This document shows, one piece after another, positions 1-7,450 of a stretch of DNA of 48,958 nt. The translations under genes and the position numbers were made by a program. The DNA lies in contig PNML01000012.1 in NCBI GenBank assembly GCA_013823635.1, positions 1-48,958 on the forward strand, given 5' to 3'. The notes under the pieces are model-generated. The model was not told the DNA's origin and did not search any database. It saw only the letters and a list, made by a program, of their open reading frames with translations. Within the stretch, counting starts at the first letter, position 1, and every line of letters starts with the position of its first letter. The DNA comes from Polaromonas sp. GTDB taxonomy: Bacteria; Pseudomonadota; Gammaproteobacteria; Burkholderiales; Burkholderiaceae_C.

Positions 1-38
1 CAGAGTTTTGAACATGTTCCTTAAGCAAAATATGCCGC

Positions 39-70
39 CAGCGATTTTATTCATTGAACAGTTTGCTATG
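39..70. repeat. Dispersed CAGCGCTT-type repeat, copy 1
   Basis: This 32-base stretch is matched at 31 of 32 positions by 27289-27320. It belongs to a loose family of AT-rich repeats with a CAGCG(C/A)TT core and a TTTGCTAT/AGCTA end, seen at eight places in this window. It lies just upstream of the small membrane-protein gene. I infer a dispersed non-coding repeat; mechanism unknown. Confidence 0.7.
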
Positions 71-126
71 AATAAATTCACCCCTGTTGCACCGCTTGTT
101 GGCCTGCCCCAACCGGCCACCGCCGC

Positions 127-354
127 ATGAAATGGCGGCGCCTGTGGCAACCCCGCAACCCCCTGTTTTGGGTGGTGGTGGTGCTCAACGCCCTGTCCAC
201 CCTGCTGGCCTGGGTGGTGCGCACTTACCCCCTGCCCCCCACGCTGGCCGTGGCGGTGGCCGTGTTCGCCGTGGGCAACGCGGTGCTGGGCTTGCGGCTG
301 ATGTGGGCGTTGGTGAAAACTTCGCCTGAGCCGGGGGAGCGGCGGGAGGACTGA
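127..354 (+). CDS. Small hypothetical membrane protein, two predicted TM segments
   Basis: The protein is 75 residues. A basic N-terminus (MKWRRLWQPRNP) is followed by two hydrophobic stretches, roughly residues 13-31 and 37-61, separated by a short RTYPLPP loop. It ends in a charged tail (SPEPGERRED). This suggests an inner-membrane hairpin with both ends cytoplasmic by the positive-inside rule. No Shine-Dalgarno is obvious before the ATG. I do not recognise a named family. Membrane topology and codon composition suggest a real gene, but the assignment is moderate because the region is GC-rich and open in several frames. Confidence 0.5.
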   Translation: MKWRRLWQPRNPLFWVVVVLNALSTLLAWVVRTYPLPPTLAVAVAVFAVGNAVLGLRLMWALVKTSPEPGERRED

Positions 355-360
355 TGGGCG

Positions 361-552
361 GTGGGTGCTCCTGGAATACCGGCACCTCGCCGCTTGGCGC
401 ACAAACTCCGATTGAACCTGCTGCCGGGTCACTTGGTTTCGCACCGCCGTTTCCACGAGCGAGGCCAAAGTTTCACCGGCCTCAAGTGCGTTCTCAATGT
501 CTTGCCAATACCGGGGCTCAATTCGCACGGGCGGAATGGTGGCGGTTTTCAT
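361..552 (-). pseudogene. Remnant of a type II antitoxin-like gene (YlcI/YnfO or ParD-like)
   Basis: On the minus strand an ATG at 552 starts MKTATIPPVRIEPRYW, then an acidic helix (DIENALEAGETLASLVETAV) and a basic stretch ending QSEFVRQAA. This is the layout of the small ribbon-helix-helix-like antitoxins that usually pair with ParE/RelE toxins: a beta-strand, then EGETL-x2-(F/L)VE and a QxEFxxR end. After about residue 54 the reading becomes low-complexity sequence antisense to the small membrane-protein gene. It stays open to the window edge, and no normal C-terminus or toxin gene is visible in the roughly 360 bases before that edge. I therefore call it a 3'-truncated remnant. Family assignment is from memory of the motif only. 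Confidence 0.45.
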
Positions 553-576
553 GCGCAAACTGCATTGCTTTCGTGA

Positions 577-592
577 TGCACACATGTGCGCA
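577..592. promoter_or_regulatory. 16-bp imperfect palindrome upstream of the antitoxin remnant
   Basis: The sequence TGCACACATGTGCGCA pairs at 7 of 8 positions. It lies 25 bases upstream of the minus-strand ATG at 552. Ribbon-helix-helix antitoxins commonly bind short palindromes in their own promoter, so this could be a fossil autoregulatory operator. No -10/-35 pair could be fixed with confidence. Confidence 0.35.
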
Positions 593-814
593 GCTGGACG
601 GTCCGCGCCCCGGACCCGCGCCCCCCCGCCGGAGGTCCATGCAGGAATGCCACCTGACCAAGCGGAGACCTGTTCAACCCTGGGCCGCTTTGCAGCGGTT
701 GCGGTCTCCCGCACTTGAGCGGCGTATGCAGCGTAGAGCAGCCGGTTATGCTCTCACTTGCGAGCTTAGGTTCGCATAATATTTGCAAACAACTGTATAG
801 CGCTGAGGGTGAGG
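593..814. other. Intergenic region upstream of the NDT/ATPase gene
   Basis: No convincing gene is seen here. The part nearest the downstream gene turns AT-richer and contains CATAAT at about 774-779, which could be a -10 element, but no well-spaced -35 was found. A purine-rich Shine-Dalgarno (GAGGG, 805-809) sits five bases before the ATG at 815. Confidence 0.4.
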
Positions 815-3166
815 ATGGACGCTGCTGCTGATGGAGTCGACAAGGCATTCGTTGCATACCCTTCAAGGGATGTGGCCTTGGCAAAGGTCATCTCAGAGGG
901 CGTAGGCAAAGCGAATCGCATGCACGGCAAGCGTCTGAGGTACACGCCCTGGGAGTTCAACGATATCGCAGGGAATCCGCTGATCTCCCCAATTTTGGAT
1001 GGGATTGAGTCCTCTAAGTTCGTTGTCGCTGACATCACCTACTTGAATCCAAATGTCGTCTATGAGATAGGCTTCGCGATTGGGAGGTCCCGCCGGTGCT
1101 TCTTGATCCGGCATTCGCACACTGAGGGCGACAAGCGTGTAGCCAGAGAGGTAGGCATCTTTGACACCCTGGGTTATGACACGTATGACGACGCTGATGG
1201 TCTGGCCGGGTCGTTGACCGCATACGTAGATCCAAAGCCGCTGGCCTTTTCGAGCGCGCTTGATCGACTTGCGCCGGTGTACGTTGTAGAGCCGCCGGCA
1301 AAGGGCGGCGTGACTACAGTTATGACATCACGCCTCAAGAAGGCGCGATACAAGTACCGAAGCTTTAATCCGGCAGAGGATGCACGCCTTTCTGCGGCGG
1401 ATGCGGTGAGGCAAGTCGCGAGTTCCGCGGGCGTGCTGCTCTATCTGATGGACGGAGACCACGACACAAACTTTATCCACGACACGCGCACGCTCTTCGT
1501 TGCAGGGCTTGCCCACGGAATGGGTAAGCCGACCCTCGTTCTTGCTCATGGATCAGCTGACATACCGCTGGATGTCCGTGACGCGGTTCAGCGGTTCACT
1601 CGTTCTGAAGACATCGTTGACCACATCGCTGCTTTTTCTCTTGAGATCACTGAGCACTTGCAGCAAGCAGACCCTACGCCGCTCAAGGATCTGACCCCAC
1701 TGCAGTCGCTACAGATCGGGGACCCGACGGCTGAGAACGAGATGACCACGCTGGGCAGCTACTTTTTGCGCACAGACCAATACAGCAAGGCGGTGCGAGG
1801 CGAGGTGAATCTCGTCGTTGGGCGAAAGGGCGCCGGCAAGACCGCCTTGTTCATTCAAGTTCGAGATAAAACGCGCGCCGACAAGCGCAATGTGGTGCTT
1901 GACCTTAAGCCGGAAGGTTATCAGCTTCTTAAGCTGAAGGAAGACATTCTCACGCACCTTACCCAGGGCGCGAGTCACCATTTGGTTACAGCCTTCTGGG
2001 AGTACTTGATCCTTCTTGAGATCACCTACAAGCTTCTAGAGAAAGACCAGACTGCGCACAAGTTCAATCACGAAATTCGCGATCTTTATCTGGAGCTTGA
2101 GCAAACATACAAGACTGAAGGCTACTCGGTTGAAGGTGATTTCTCCGAGCGCCTCTTGGCCCTTTCGCAGCGGATTGCCCAGGACTACGCTCAAAGATTC
2201 GGAAATTCAGACGGCACCAAGCTGTCTACGGATCAGGTCACGCAACTAGTCTATTCCCATGACGTGCGACTTCTTCGCCGGCAAGTCTCCGCGTATCTCG
2301 AACACAAGCAGGGTGTTTGGGTACTGTTCGACAACTTGGACAAGGGGTGGAGCACGCAAGGTGTTGATGCTGTCGACGCGATGGTATTGCGCTGTCTTAT
2401 CGATGCTGGTCGAAAGGTTGAACGCGATATGCGTAAGGATGGGCATACCGTTCATTGCCTAGTCTTCATCCGCAATGACGTCTATGAGCACCTGATGCGA
2501 CAGAGCGCTGACTATGGCAAAGAAATGCGGGTTGCGCTCGACTGGACCGATCCGGACATGCTGCGGGAGCTTCTTCGGCTCCGCTTGATCTCAGGGCTGC
2601 CCAGTGGCTCTGCGACGCTGAGTTTCGACCAAATTTGGCCTCAACTCTGCATTTCCCATTACAAGGGAGAAGAGACTTCCGCATACATCATTGAACGTTC
2701 GCTGATGCGCCCACGGAACGTGATCAAGATGTTTGCGCATGCGAAGGGCTTCGCTGCGAACCTCGCTCATCAGAAGATTCAGGAGAGTGACCTCGAAAAG
2801 GGAGTTCGTGCCTATTCACAGGATTTGTTGGTCGAACTCGATCACGAACTGACGGATGTTTTTCCGAACTCTCGTGAGTTGCTCTATCACTTCATCGATG
2901 CAGAGCCTCACCTAACAGGTAGTTCATTGGCCGAGTTGATTGTCAGTGCTGGCATCGAAGCAAGTGATGTGCGGCGGGTAATTGACTTTTTGTTGTACTA
3001 CGGAATCTTTGGGATTCAGGATGCAACGGAACAAGTTCACTACATCTTTAGCGTGAACTACGACCTCAAGGTACTTCAGATCCGCGCTGCGCGCGCCGGC
3101 GGTGATGCCGTGTACGTCATGAATCCTGCTTTCCGCCCAGCACTTGGCATTCGCGACATCAGCTAA
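815..3166 (+). CDS. Tandem NDT/TIR-like domains fused to a P-loop ATPase (Sll1717-like), candidate defence protein
   Basis: The protein is 783 residues from the ATG at 815 (a GTG at 809 is in frame but too close to the Shine-Dalgarno). Residues about 8-140 look like a nucleoside 2-deoxyribosyltransferase/TIR-like Rossmann domain. They contain FVAYPSRD, then VADITYLNPNVVYEIGFAIG with the glutamate at residue 84 in the place of the family's catalytic Glu. Residues about 165-250 look like a second, degenerate copy (GVLLYLMDGD, FVAGLAHGMGKPTLVLAHG) without that Glu. Then comes a P-loop ATPase: Walker A GRKGAGKT (336-343), Walker B VWVLFDNLD (501-509), a later LVFIRNDVYE strand, and MRPRNVIK as in Sll1717/Orc-STAND-like ATPases. 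It stands alone and is clearly less GC-rich than its neighbours, which suggests acquisition by transfer. I infer NAD- or nucleotide-processing defence, but no partner gene is visible. Confidence 0.7.
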   Translation: MDAAADGVDKAFVAYPSRDVALAKVISEGVGKANRMHGKRLRYTPWEFNDIAGNPLISPILDGIESSKFVVADITYLNPNVVYEIGFAIGRSRRCFLIRHSHTEGDKRVAREVGIFDTLGYDTYDDADGLAGSLTAYVDPKPLAFSSALDRLAPVYVVEPPAKGGVTTVMTSRLKKARYKYRSFNPAEDARLSAADAVRQVASSAGVLLYLMDGDHDTNFIHDTRTLFVAGLAHGMGKPTLVLAHGSADIPLDVRDAVQRFTRSEDIVDHIAAFSLEITEHLQQADPTPLKDLTPLQSLQIGDPTAENEMTTLGSYFLRTDQYSKAVRGEVNLVVGRKGAGKTALFIQVRDKTRADKRNVVLDLKPEGYQLLKLKEDILTHLTQGASHHLVTAFWEYLILLEITYKLLEKDQTAHKFNHEIRDLYLELEQTYKTEGYSVEGDFSERLLALSQRIAQDYAQRFGNSDGTKLSTDQVTQLVYSHDVRLLRRQVSAYLEHKQGVWVLFDNLDKGWSTQGVDAVDAMVLRCLIDAGRKVERDMRKDGHTVHCLVFIRNDVYEHLMRQSADYGKEMRVALDWTDPDMLRELLRLRLISGLPSGSATLSFDQIWPQLCISHYKGEETSAYIIERSLMRPRNVIKMFAHAKGFAANLAHQKIQESDLEKGVRAYSQDLLVELDHELTDVFPNSRELLYHFIDAEPHLTGSSLAELIVSAGIEASDVRRVIDFLLYYGIFGIQDATEQVHYIFSVNYDLKVLQIRAARAGGDAVYVMNPAFRPALGIRDIS

Positions 3167-3316
3167 CCCTCAAGTCCAGTTGCAGTTGATGCCCAACGAT
3201 CGCCATGTGAATTTCTGCAATCTGTGGCAACGGTCATTCGCCGTTATTGCCTGAGCGACTTCTGCCAGCCTCCAACCGACCTGCAGGTTTCAGCAGCCCA
3301 CCAAGGCCATCCCTCC

Positions 3317-3619
3317 TCAATCATCCTCCCCCAGCTCCGCACTCCAGCCCTCGGCCTTGGCCTTGGCCTTGGCGATGGCTTCGCCGTGGATGCGGCCGTG
3401 GCGCTGGGCCAGCTCGGGTGGCAGGCGGCTGGGGAGTTGGCCGTAGGGTTCCCAGGCCAGGTGCACTTTTTCAAACAGGTTTTGCATTTCGCCGGGGCTT
3501 TTGCCCGCGAAGTCGGTGCCCTCGGGCACGATGCCAAACACCCAGGCGTCGCGGATGAGGCGGCCAATGAGGGTGATGCCGTGGTTGTCTTCGTGGGTGA
3601 GGCCGGGGTAGGGTTGCAT
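3317..3619 (-). CDS. Small conserved protein downstream of cbbO, function unknown
   Basis: The protein is 100 residues, starting MQPYPGLTHEDNHG. The frame is open further upstream into cbbO, but this ATG lies 28 bases after the cbbO stop. It has an ordered, soluble-looking sequence (LIGRLIRDAWVFGIVPEG, then WEPYGQLPSRLPPELAQ) and a charged AKAKAKAEG tail encoded by three GGCCTT hexamers at 3353-3370. It has no signal peptide or membrane segment. Its position as last gene of the cbbLSQO operon suggests a Rubisco-related accessory role, but I recognise no domain. The 150 bases between it and the convergent ATPase gene hold nothing I can name. Confidence 0.7.
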   Translation of the reverse strand: MQPYPGLTHEDNHGITLIGRLIRDAWVFGIVPEGTDFAGKSPGEMQNLFEKVHLAWEPYGQLPSRLPPELAQRHGRIHGEAIAKAKAKAEGWSAELGEDD

Positions 3620-3647
3620 GGGTGCGTTCGTGTGGGTGGAGGGGGTG

Positions 3648-6083
3648 TCAACGGGTGAGCCCAGCATATAGCAGGGGCAGTTTTTCGGGCAGGCGCTCCA
3701 CCCTGTCCACCACCATGAAGTGGCGCGCACCAAAAATGCGGCTCACGTACTGGTCGGCGCGGGGGTCCAGGCTCATGCAGTAGGTGAGCACGCCGTTGCG
3801 GCTGGCTTCTTCCACGGCTTTTTTGGCGTCGTGGCGTAGGTACTGGGGGTCGCGCACGTCCACGTCGGCGGGCTCGCCGTCGGTGATGACCAGCAGCAGC
3901 TTTTTGGCCGAGCGCTGCTGCTTCAAGGCTGCGGCCGCGTGGCGTATGGCCGCACCCATGCGGGTGGACAGCTGGCCTTGCATGCCGGCCAGCCGGGCTT
4001 TGGCGGCATCGTCGTAGGGTTGGTGGAAGTCTTTGAAGCGCCAGTAGTTGACGTCGTGCCGCCCGTCCGAGCAAAAACCGTGGATGGCGAAGGGGTCGCC
4101 GACCTTGGCCATGGCGTCGGCCAGCAGCACGCAGGCCTCGCGGGTCAGGCCCAGCACGGTTTGCTCGGGCTCGGGTTCGGGCGCTGCATGGGTTGTGGGG
4201 GCTGCGCCAGCGGTCGGCGTGGCGGGCGACGCGGCGGGGCCGCTGCGCACCACGTCGTTGGTGGACTGGGACAAATCCAGCAGCACCAGCACCGAGATGT
4301 CGCGCAGCTTGCGCACGCTGCGCACCATGATGCGGGGGTCGGGCTGCTCGCCCATGCGCAGGGACACGAGCGAGGCCAGGGCGGCGTTGAGGTCGATGTC
4401 GTCGCCGTCTTCCAGCTTGCGCAGGCGTTGCACGCCCTGGGGCTGCAGGGCGTCGAGCAGGTACTTCATGCGGCCAATGAGGCGGCGGTGCCGGGCCACG
4501 ATGCCGTCCACCACCGCCGGGTCGCCCGCTGAGGCACGGCGCTCTTGCACCGTGACCCAGGCCGGGCGCTCCAGCTGAATCTGGTGGTCCCACTCGGGGT
4601 AGTGCACGGGGTCGATGATGGGCTCGCGCCCCTCGCTGTCGTTGTACGACACGCCCATGTCTTCGTAGGGAAACAGCTCGGTGCCCAGCACCCAGATTTC
4701 CTGCGCGTCGTCACCGGCGGTTTCCACATCCAGCTCGTTGGCAAACTCCATGAGGTTGACGTACTTGCGCACCTGCTTGGCGCTGTCGTGGCCCGCCAAC
4801 ATGGCTTGCTCGCTGTCCAGCCCCTCGTGGCCCTCGAAGGCCCAGAAGTAGCGGTTGTCGTCGCGGTAGGGCGCGCTCTGCAGGTCGGTGCGGGGGTGAA
4901 ACGGCAGGCCCACCAGGGCCTTGAAACTGTGCGCCAGGGCCACGCCCACCTCCCACGACACGGTGGGGTCGTGTGGGTCTTGCGCCACCCTGGGCAGCGC
5001 TTGTGCCCACAGCGCCCTGCCCTGCGCCACCCAGGCGTGGTCGTCGGTGTGGCCGGGGTCCAGCAGGGCGCGGGCCAGGCGGCTCAGAAAATCGCCAGCG
5101 GTGCGGTCCTGCGCGGGGGTGGCGGTGTGCAGGCTGGCCCACAGGGTGCGCAGGCCCGGAAAGCGGGCCACGGCCAGCGCCTCGACCCGGGCGTCCTCCA
5201 CCAGCGCCACACAGGCCATTTGCCAGGGGTTGAGCGATTCGGCCGACAACGGTCGGCGTGTGGACACGAGGTGGGCGGCGGCATGGGCGGCGGCGGCGCG
5301 GTACAGCTCGACGGCGGGCACGGTGCCCCGGTCGGTGGTCACGGCATCGACGGCGTCGGGCAGGTGGATGAGGTAGTCCTCAATGAAGGGGCGGTAGCCC
5401 TCGCGGGTTTCAAAGTCGCCAGCGGTGGGCCGCATGTAAAAGTCGCGCGCCCACAGCGCCCGCAGGTACATGTGGATGCGGCGCTGCACGTCGACCAGCA
5501 GCGTGCCTTTGCGCTCGTTTTGCAGCACGGCCAATGACTCCTTGGAGTCCAGCCCGAAGTAGCGGATTTGCTCTTCGTAGTGGGTGCGGTGTGCCTGGGC
5601 GCCCCAGGTGGCCCAGCGCCTCAGGCCACCCAAGGTGAGCTGCTCCAGCAGCACCTCCAGCTTGTCCAGCATGGGGCGCACGCCGCGCGGCGCCTGGGCC
5701 AGCAGGGTGTTCAGAAATTGCAGGTACTGCAAAAACAGCTCGGGGTCGGCCAGGCGGCGTGCCGCCGTGGGCGCCGTGCCCAGCACCAGCTCAATGACCG
5801 CGCCCGAGGTTTTGGACGCCAGCATGAGGGCGGTGGTGGCCAACTCGCCCACCACGTCTTCGCCCACCTCTTTGGCCACCTGCGGGGCGCCCTCAATCCA
5901 CGCGGCCACCACGCCAGGCCCCCGGCCCAGGCCTTTGAGGGCCACGGCGCCTTTGGCGTAGTTGTCCAACCCGCGGGCCGACAGCACCTTGGCCGCGTCG
6001 GGCCAGCTGTGCAGCATCAGCGCGCGGCTGTCGGGCTCCAGCGCCTGCAGCCAGTCGGTGTGTTTGTCCAGGTGGGCAGACAT
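3648..6083 (-). CDS. cbbO: CbbO, VWA-domain subunit of the Rubisco activase
   Basis: The protein is 811 residues and partners CbbQ in the CbbQO motor that removes inhibitory sugar phosphates from form I Rubisco. A C-terminal von Willebrand A domain has a MIDAS start DLSQS at residues 603-607 and a later VITDGEP; this domain docks on Rubisco in the studied systems. The long N-terminal helical region (residues 1 to about 580) contacts the CbbQ hexamer. A Pro/Ala/Glu-rich insert follows the MIDAS at about 614-641 and looks like a flexible loop. The chosen ATG begins MSAHLDKHTDW; an in-frame upstream extension would overlap cbbQ. The start is 10 bases after the cbbQ stop, indicating translational coupling. 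Confidence 0.93.
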   Translation of the reverse strand: MSAHLDKHTDWLQALEPDSRALMLHSWPDAAKVLSARGLDNYAKGAVALKGLGRGPGVVAAWIEGAPQVAKEVGEDVVGELATTALMLASKTSGAVIELVLGTAPTAARRLADPELFLQYLQFLNTLLAQAPRGVRPMLDKLEVLLEQLTLGGLRRWATWGAQAHRTHYEEQIRYFGLDSKESLAVLQNERKGTLLVDVQRRIHMYLRALWARDFYMRPTAGDFETREGYRPFIEDYLIHLPDAVDAVTTDRGTVPAVELYRAAAAHAAAHLVSTRRPLSAESLNPWQMACVALVEDARVEALAVARFPGLRTLWASLHTATPAQDRTAGDFLSRLARALLDPGHTDDHAWVAQGRALWAQALPRVAQDPHDPTVSWEVGVALAHSFKALVGLPFHPRTDLQSAPYRDDNRYFWAFEGHEGLDSEQAMLAGHDSAKQVRKYVNLMEFANELDVETAGDDAQEIWVLGTELFPYEDMGVSYNDSEGREPIIDPVHYPEWDHQIQLERPAWVTVQERRASAGDPAVVDGIVARHRRLIGRMKYLLDALQPQGVQRLRKLEDGDDIDLNAALASLVSLRMGEQPDPRIMVRSVRKLRDISVLVLLDLSQSTNDVVRSGPAASPATPTAGAAPTTHAAPEPEPEQTVLGLTREACVLLADAMAKVGDPFAIHGFCSDGRHDVNYWRFKDFHQPYDDAAKARLAGMQGQLSTRMGAAIRHAAAALKQQRSAKKLLLVITDGEPADVDVRDPQYLRHDAKKAVEEASRNGVLTYCMSLDPRADQYVSRIFGARHFMVVDRVERLPEKLPLLYAGLTR

Positions 6084-6093
6084 GGCGAGGGTG

Positions 6094-6897
6094 TCAGAAG
6101 AAGGTGGCCACGGCGGCGTCGAGTGCGTCGCGCATGTCGGGGTCGTCGGTGATGGGGCGCACCAGGGCCACTCGGCAGGCGGCCTGGGCGGCCACACCCT
6201 GGGCAATCAGGCTGCCCGCGTATATGAGCATGCGGGTGGAAATGCCTTCGTCCAGCCCATGCCCCTTGAGGTTGCGGGCGCGCTCGGCAATCGACACCAG
6301 CTTGGCTGCCACCTCGGGGCTCACGCCGGTTTCGTGGGCCACGATTTCGGTTTCCACATCGTGCTCGGGGTAGTTGAAGTCGAGCGCGCCAAAGCGCTGC
6401 TTGGTGGACTGTTTCAGGTCCTTCATCAGGCTCTGGTAGCCGGGGTTGTAGGAGATGACGATCTGAAAATCGGGGTGGGCCTTGAGCAGCTCACCCTTTT
6501 TCTCCAGCGGCAGCACGCGGCGGTTGTCGGTCAGGGGGTGGATGACCACCGTCGTGTCCTGGCGCGCCTCCACCACCTCGTCCAGGTAGCAGATGGCCCC
6601 GTGCCGGGCGGCGGTGGCCAGCGGGCCGTCTTGCCAACGGGTGCCGTTGGCGTCGAGCAGGAAGCGGCCCACCAGGTCGGAGGCGGTCATGTCCTCGTTG
6701 CAGGCCACGGTGATGAGCGGCTTTTGCAGCTTCCAGGCCATGTATTCCACAAACCGGGTTTTGCCGCAGCCGGTGGGGCCCTTGAGCATCATGGGCATGC
6801 GCACCGAATAGGCGGCTTCGTACAGGCTGATCTCGTCGGCCACGGGGCGGTAGTAGGGTTCTTGTACCACGCGGTACGCATTCAGGGCTTCGCTCAT
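6094..6897 (-). CDS. cbbQ: CbbQ, AAA+ ATPase of the Rubisco activase
   Basis: The protein is 267 residues, the usual CbbQ length, and belongs to the MoxR/NorQ-like AAA+ group. Walker A is GPTGCGKT at residues 40-47 and Walker B is ICYLDEV at about 102-108. The [11 protein letters not shown] segment is the sensor 1 region. Start [11 protein letters not shown] was chosen over an in-frame upstream codon because the family begins at this point. It forms the ATP-driven ring that works with CbbO to reactivate Rubisco in the cytoplasm. It lies 145 bases after cbbS, with two hairpins between, and is followed closely by cbbO. Confidence 0.95.
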   Translation of the reverse strand: MSEALNAYRVVQEPYYRPVADEISLYEAAYSVRMPMMLKGPTGCGKTRFVEYMAWKLQKPLITVACNEDMTASDLVGRFLLDANGTRWQDGPLATAARHGAICYLDEVVEARQDTTVVIHPLTDNRRVLPLEKKGELLKAHPDFQIVISYNPGYQSLMKDLKQSTKQRFGALDFNYPEHDVETEIVAHETGVSPEVAAKLVSIAERARNLKGHGLDEGISTRMLIYAGSLIAQGVAAQAACRVALVRPITDDPDMRDALDAAVATFF

Positions 6898-6926
6898 ACC
6901 AGTCTCCAGACAAACAAGGGGTGCGT

Positions 6927-7004
6927 CAGTGCCCCAGTGGCCGGGCAAAACGCTCCAGCCACTCGGGCACTGGGCCTTGCCACAGGGATGGTGGTGGCAA
7001 GGCC
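6927..7004 (-). promoter_or_regulatory. Two stacked hairpins between cbbS and cbbQ
   Basis: Two inverted repeats abut. Arms GGCCTTGCCAC (6973-6983) and GTGGCAAGGCC (6994-7004) match perfectly over 11 bp. Arms 6927-6941 and 6958-6972 match at 14 of 15 positions. In the cbb transcript a six-U run comes before the first stem rather than after it, so neither is a classical Rho-independent terminator. I infer an mRNA-processing or stability element that sets cbbLS above cbbQO, or a weak attenuator. Confidence 0.65.
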
Positions 7005-7042
7005 AAAAAAGGCAAACCGGGTTGGCGGTTCACCCAGCACCG

Positions 7043-7393
7043 TTACACGGTTTTGCCGCGGAAAATCACCATGGAAGCGCCTTGCGACTGCTTGAAGTTG
7101 TCGTAACCCACCAGGCGCACATGGTTGTCGGGATTGGCCTGGCGGCAGGCTTCGCACTCAGCCAGGATTTTGTCCACATCGGTCTCGCCGAACATGGGCA
7201 GCTTCCACATGTACCAGTAGGAGTCCATCAGGTACTGGGGCTCGGTGTGCTCAATGGCGGGGTTGAGGCCTTTTTTCACCAGAAACTCGACCTGCTTGCG
7301 GATTTCGTCGGTGGTCATGGCGGGCAGGTAGGAGAAGGTCTCGAACTTGCGGCTGGCAGGGTCGGACAGGCGGGATGAATAGTCTTGCATCAT
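7043..7393 (-). CDS. cbbS: Form IA Rubisco small subunit
   Basis: The protein is 116 residues. It opens [24 protein letters not shown] and contains the small-subunit core [15 protein letters not shown] and HVRLVGYDN, the normal arrangement for a bacterial form IA small subunit. Eight copies cap the L8 core and raise catalytic efficiency. Two ATG codons are adjacent (7393 and 7390). A Shine-Dalgarno AAGGA lies 4 or 7 bases upstream respectively, so the second ATG may be the true start. It is 51 bases downstream of cbbL, and much of that gap is a dispersed repeat. Confidence 0.95.
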   Translation of the reverse strand: MMQDYSSRLSDPASRKFETFSYLPAMTTDEIRKQVEFLVKKGLNPAIEHTEPQYLMDSYWYMWKLPMFGETDVDKILAECEACRQANPDNHVRLVGYDNFKQSQGASMVIFRGKTV

Positions 7394-7402
7394 GAATTCC
7401 TT

Positions 7403-7450
7403 AAAAACAATAGCTACTAATGCTTATCAATCAAGCGCTGGTGCTCATTT
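7403..7450. repeat. Dispersed CAGCGCTT-type repeat between cbbL and cbbS
   Basis: Read on the minus strand it has CCAGCGCTTG, then a T/A-rich stretch ending in TAGTAGCTATTG, matching the core and tail of the copies at 37608 and 28992. It fills most of the cbbL-cbbS spacer and slightly overlaps the cbbL stop. Confidence 0.55.

Noticed and set aside
3353-3370. Three GGCCTT hexamers as a repeat array
   Set aside because: Too short for a meaningful array; it simply encodes an Ala-Lys run in the small cbbO-adjacent protein.
6973-7010. Rho-independent terminator after cbbS
   Set aside because: The stem is strong, but the T-run lies on the upstream side in the direction of transcription, so I list it only as a structural element.
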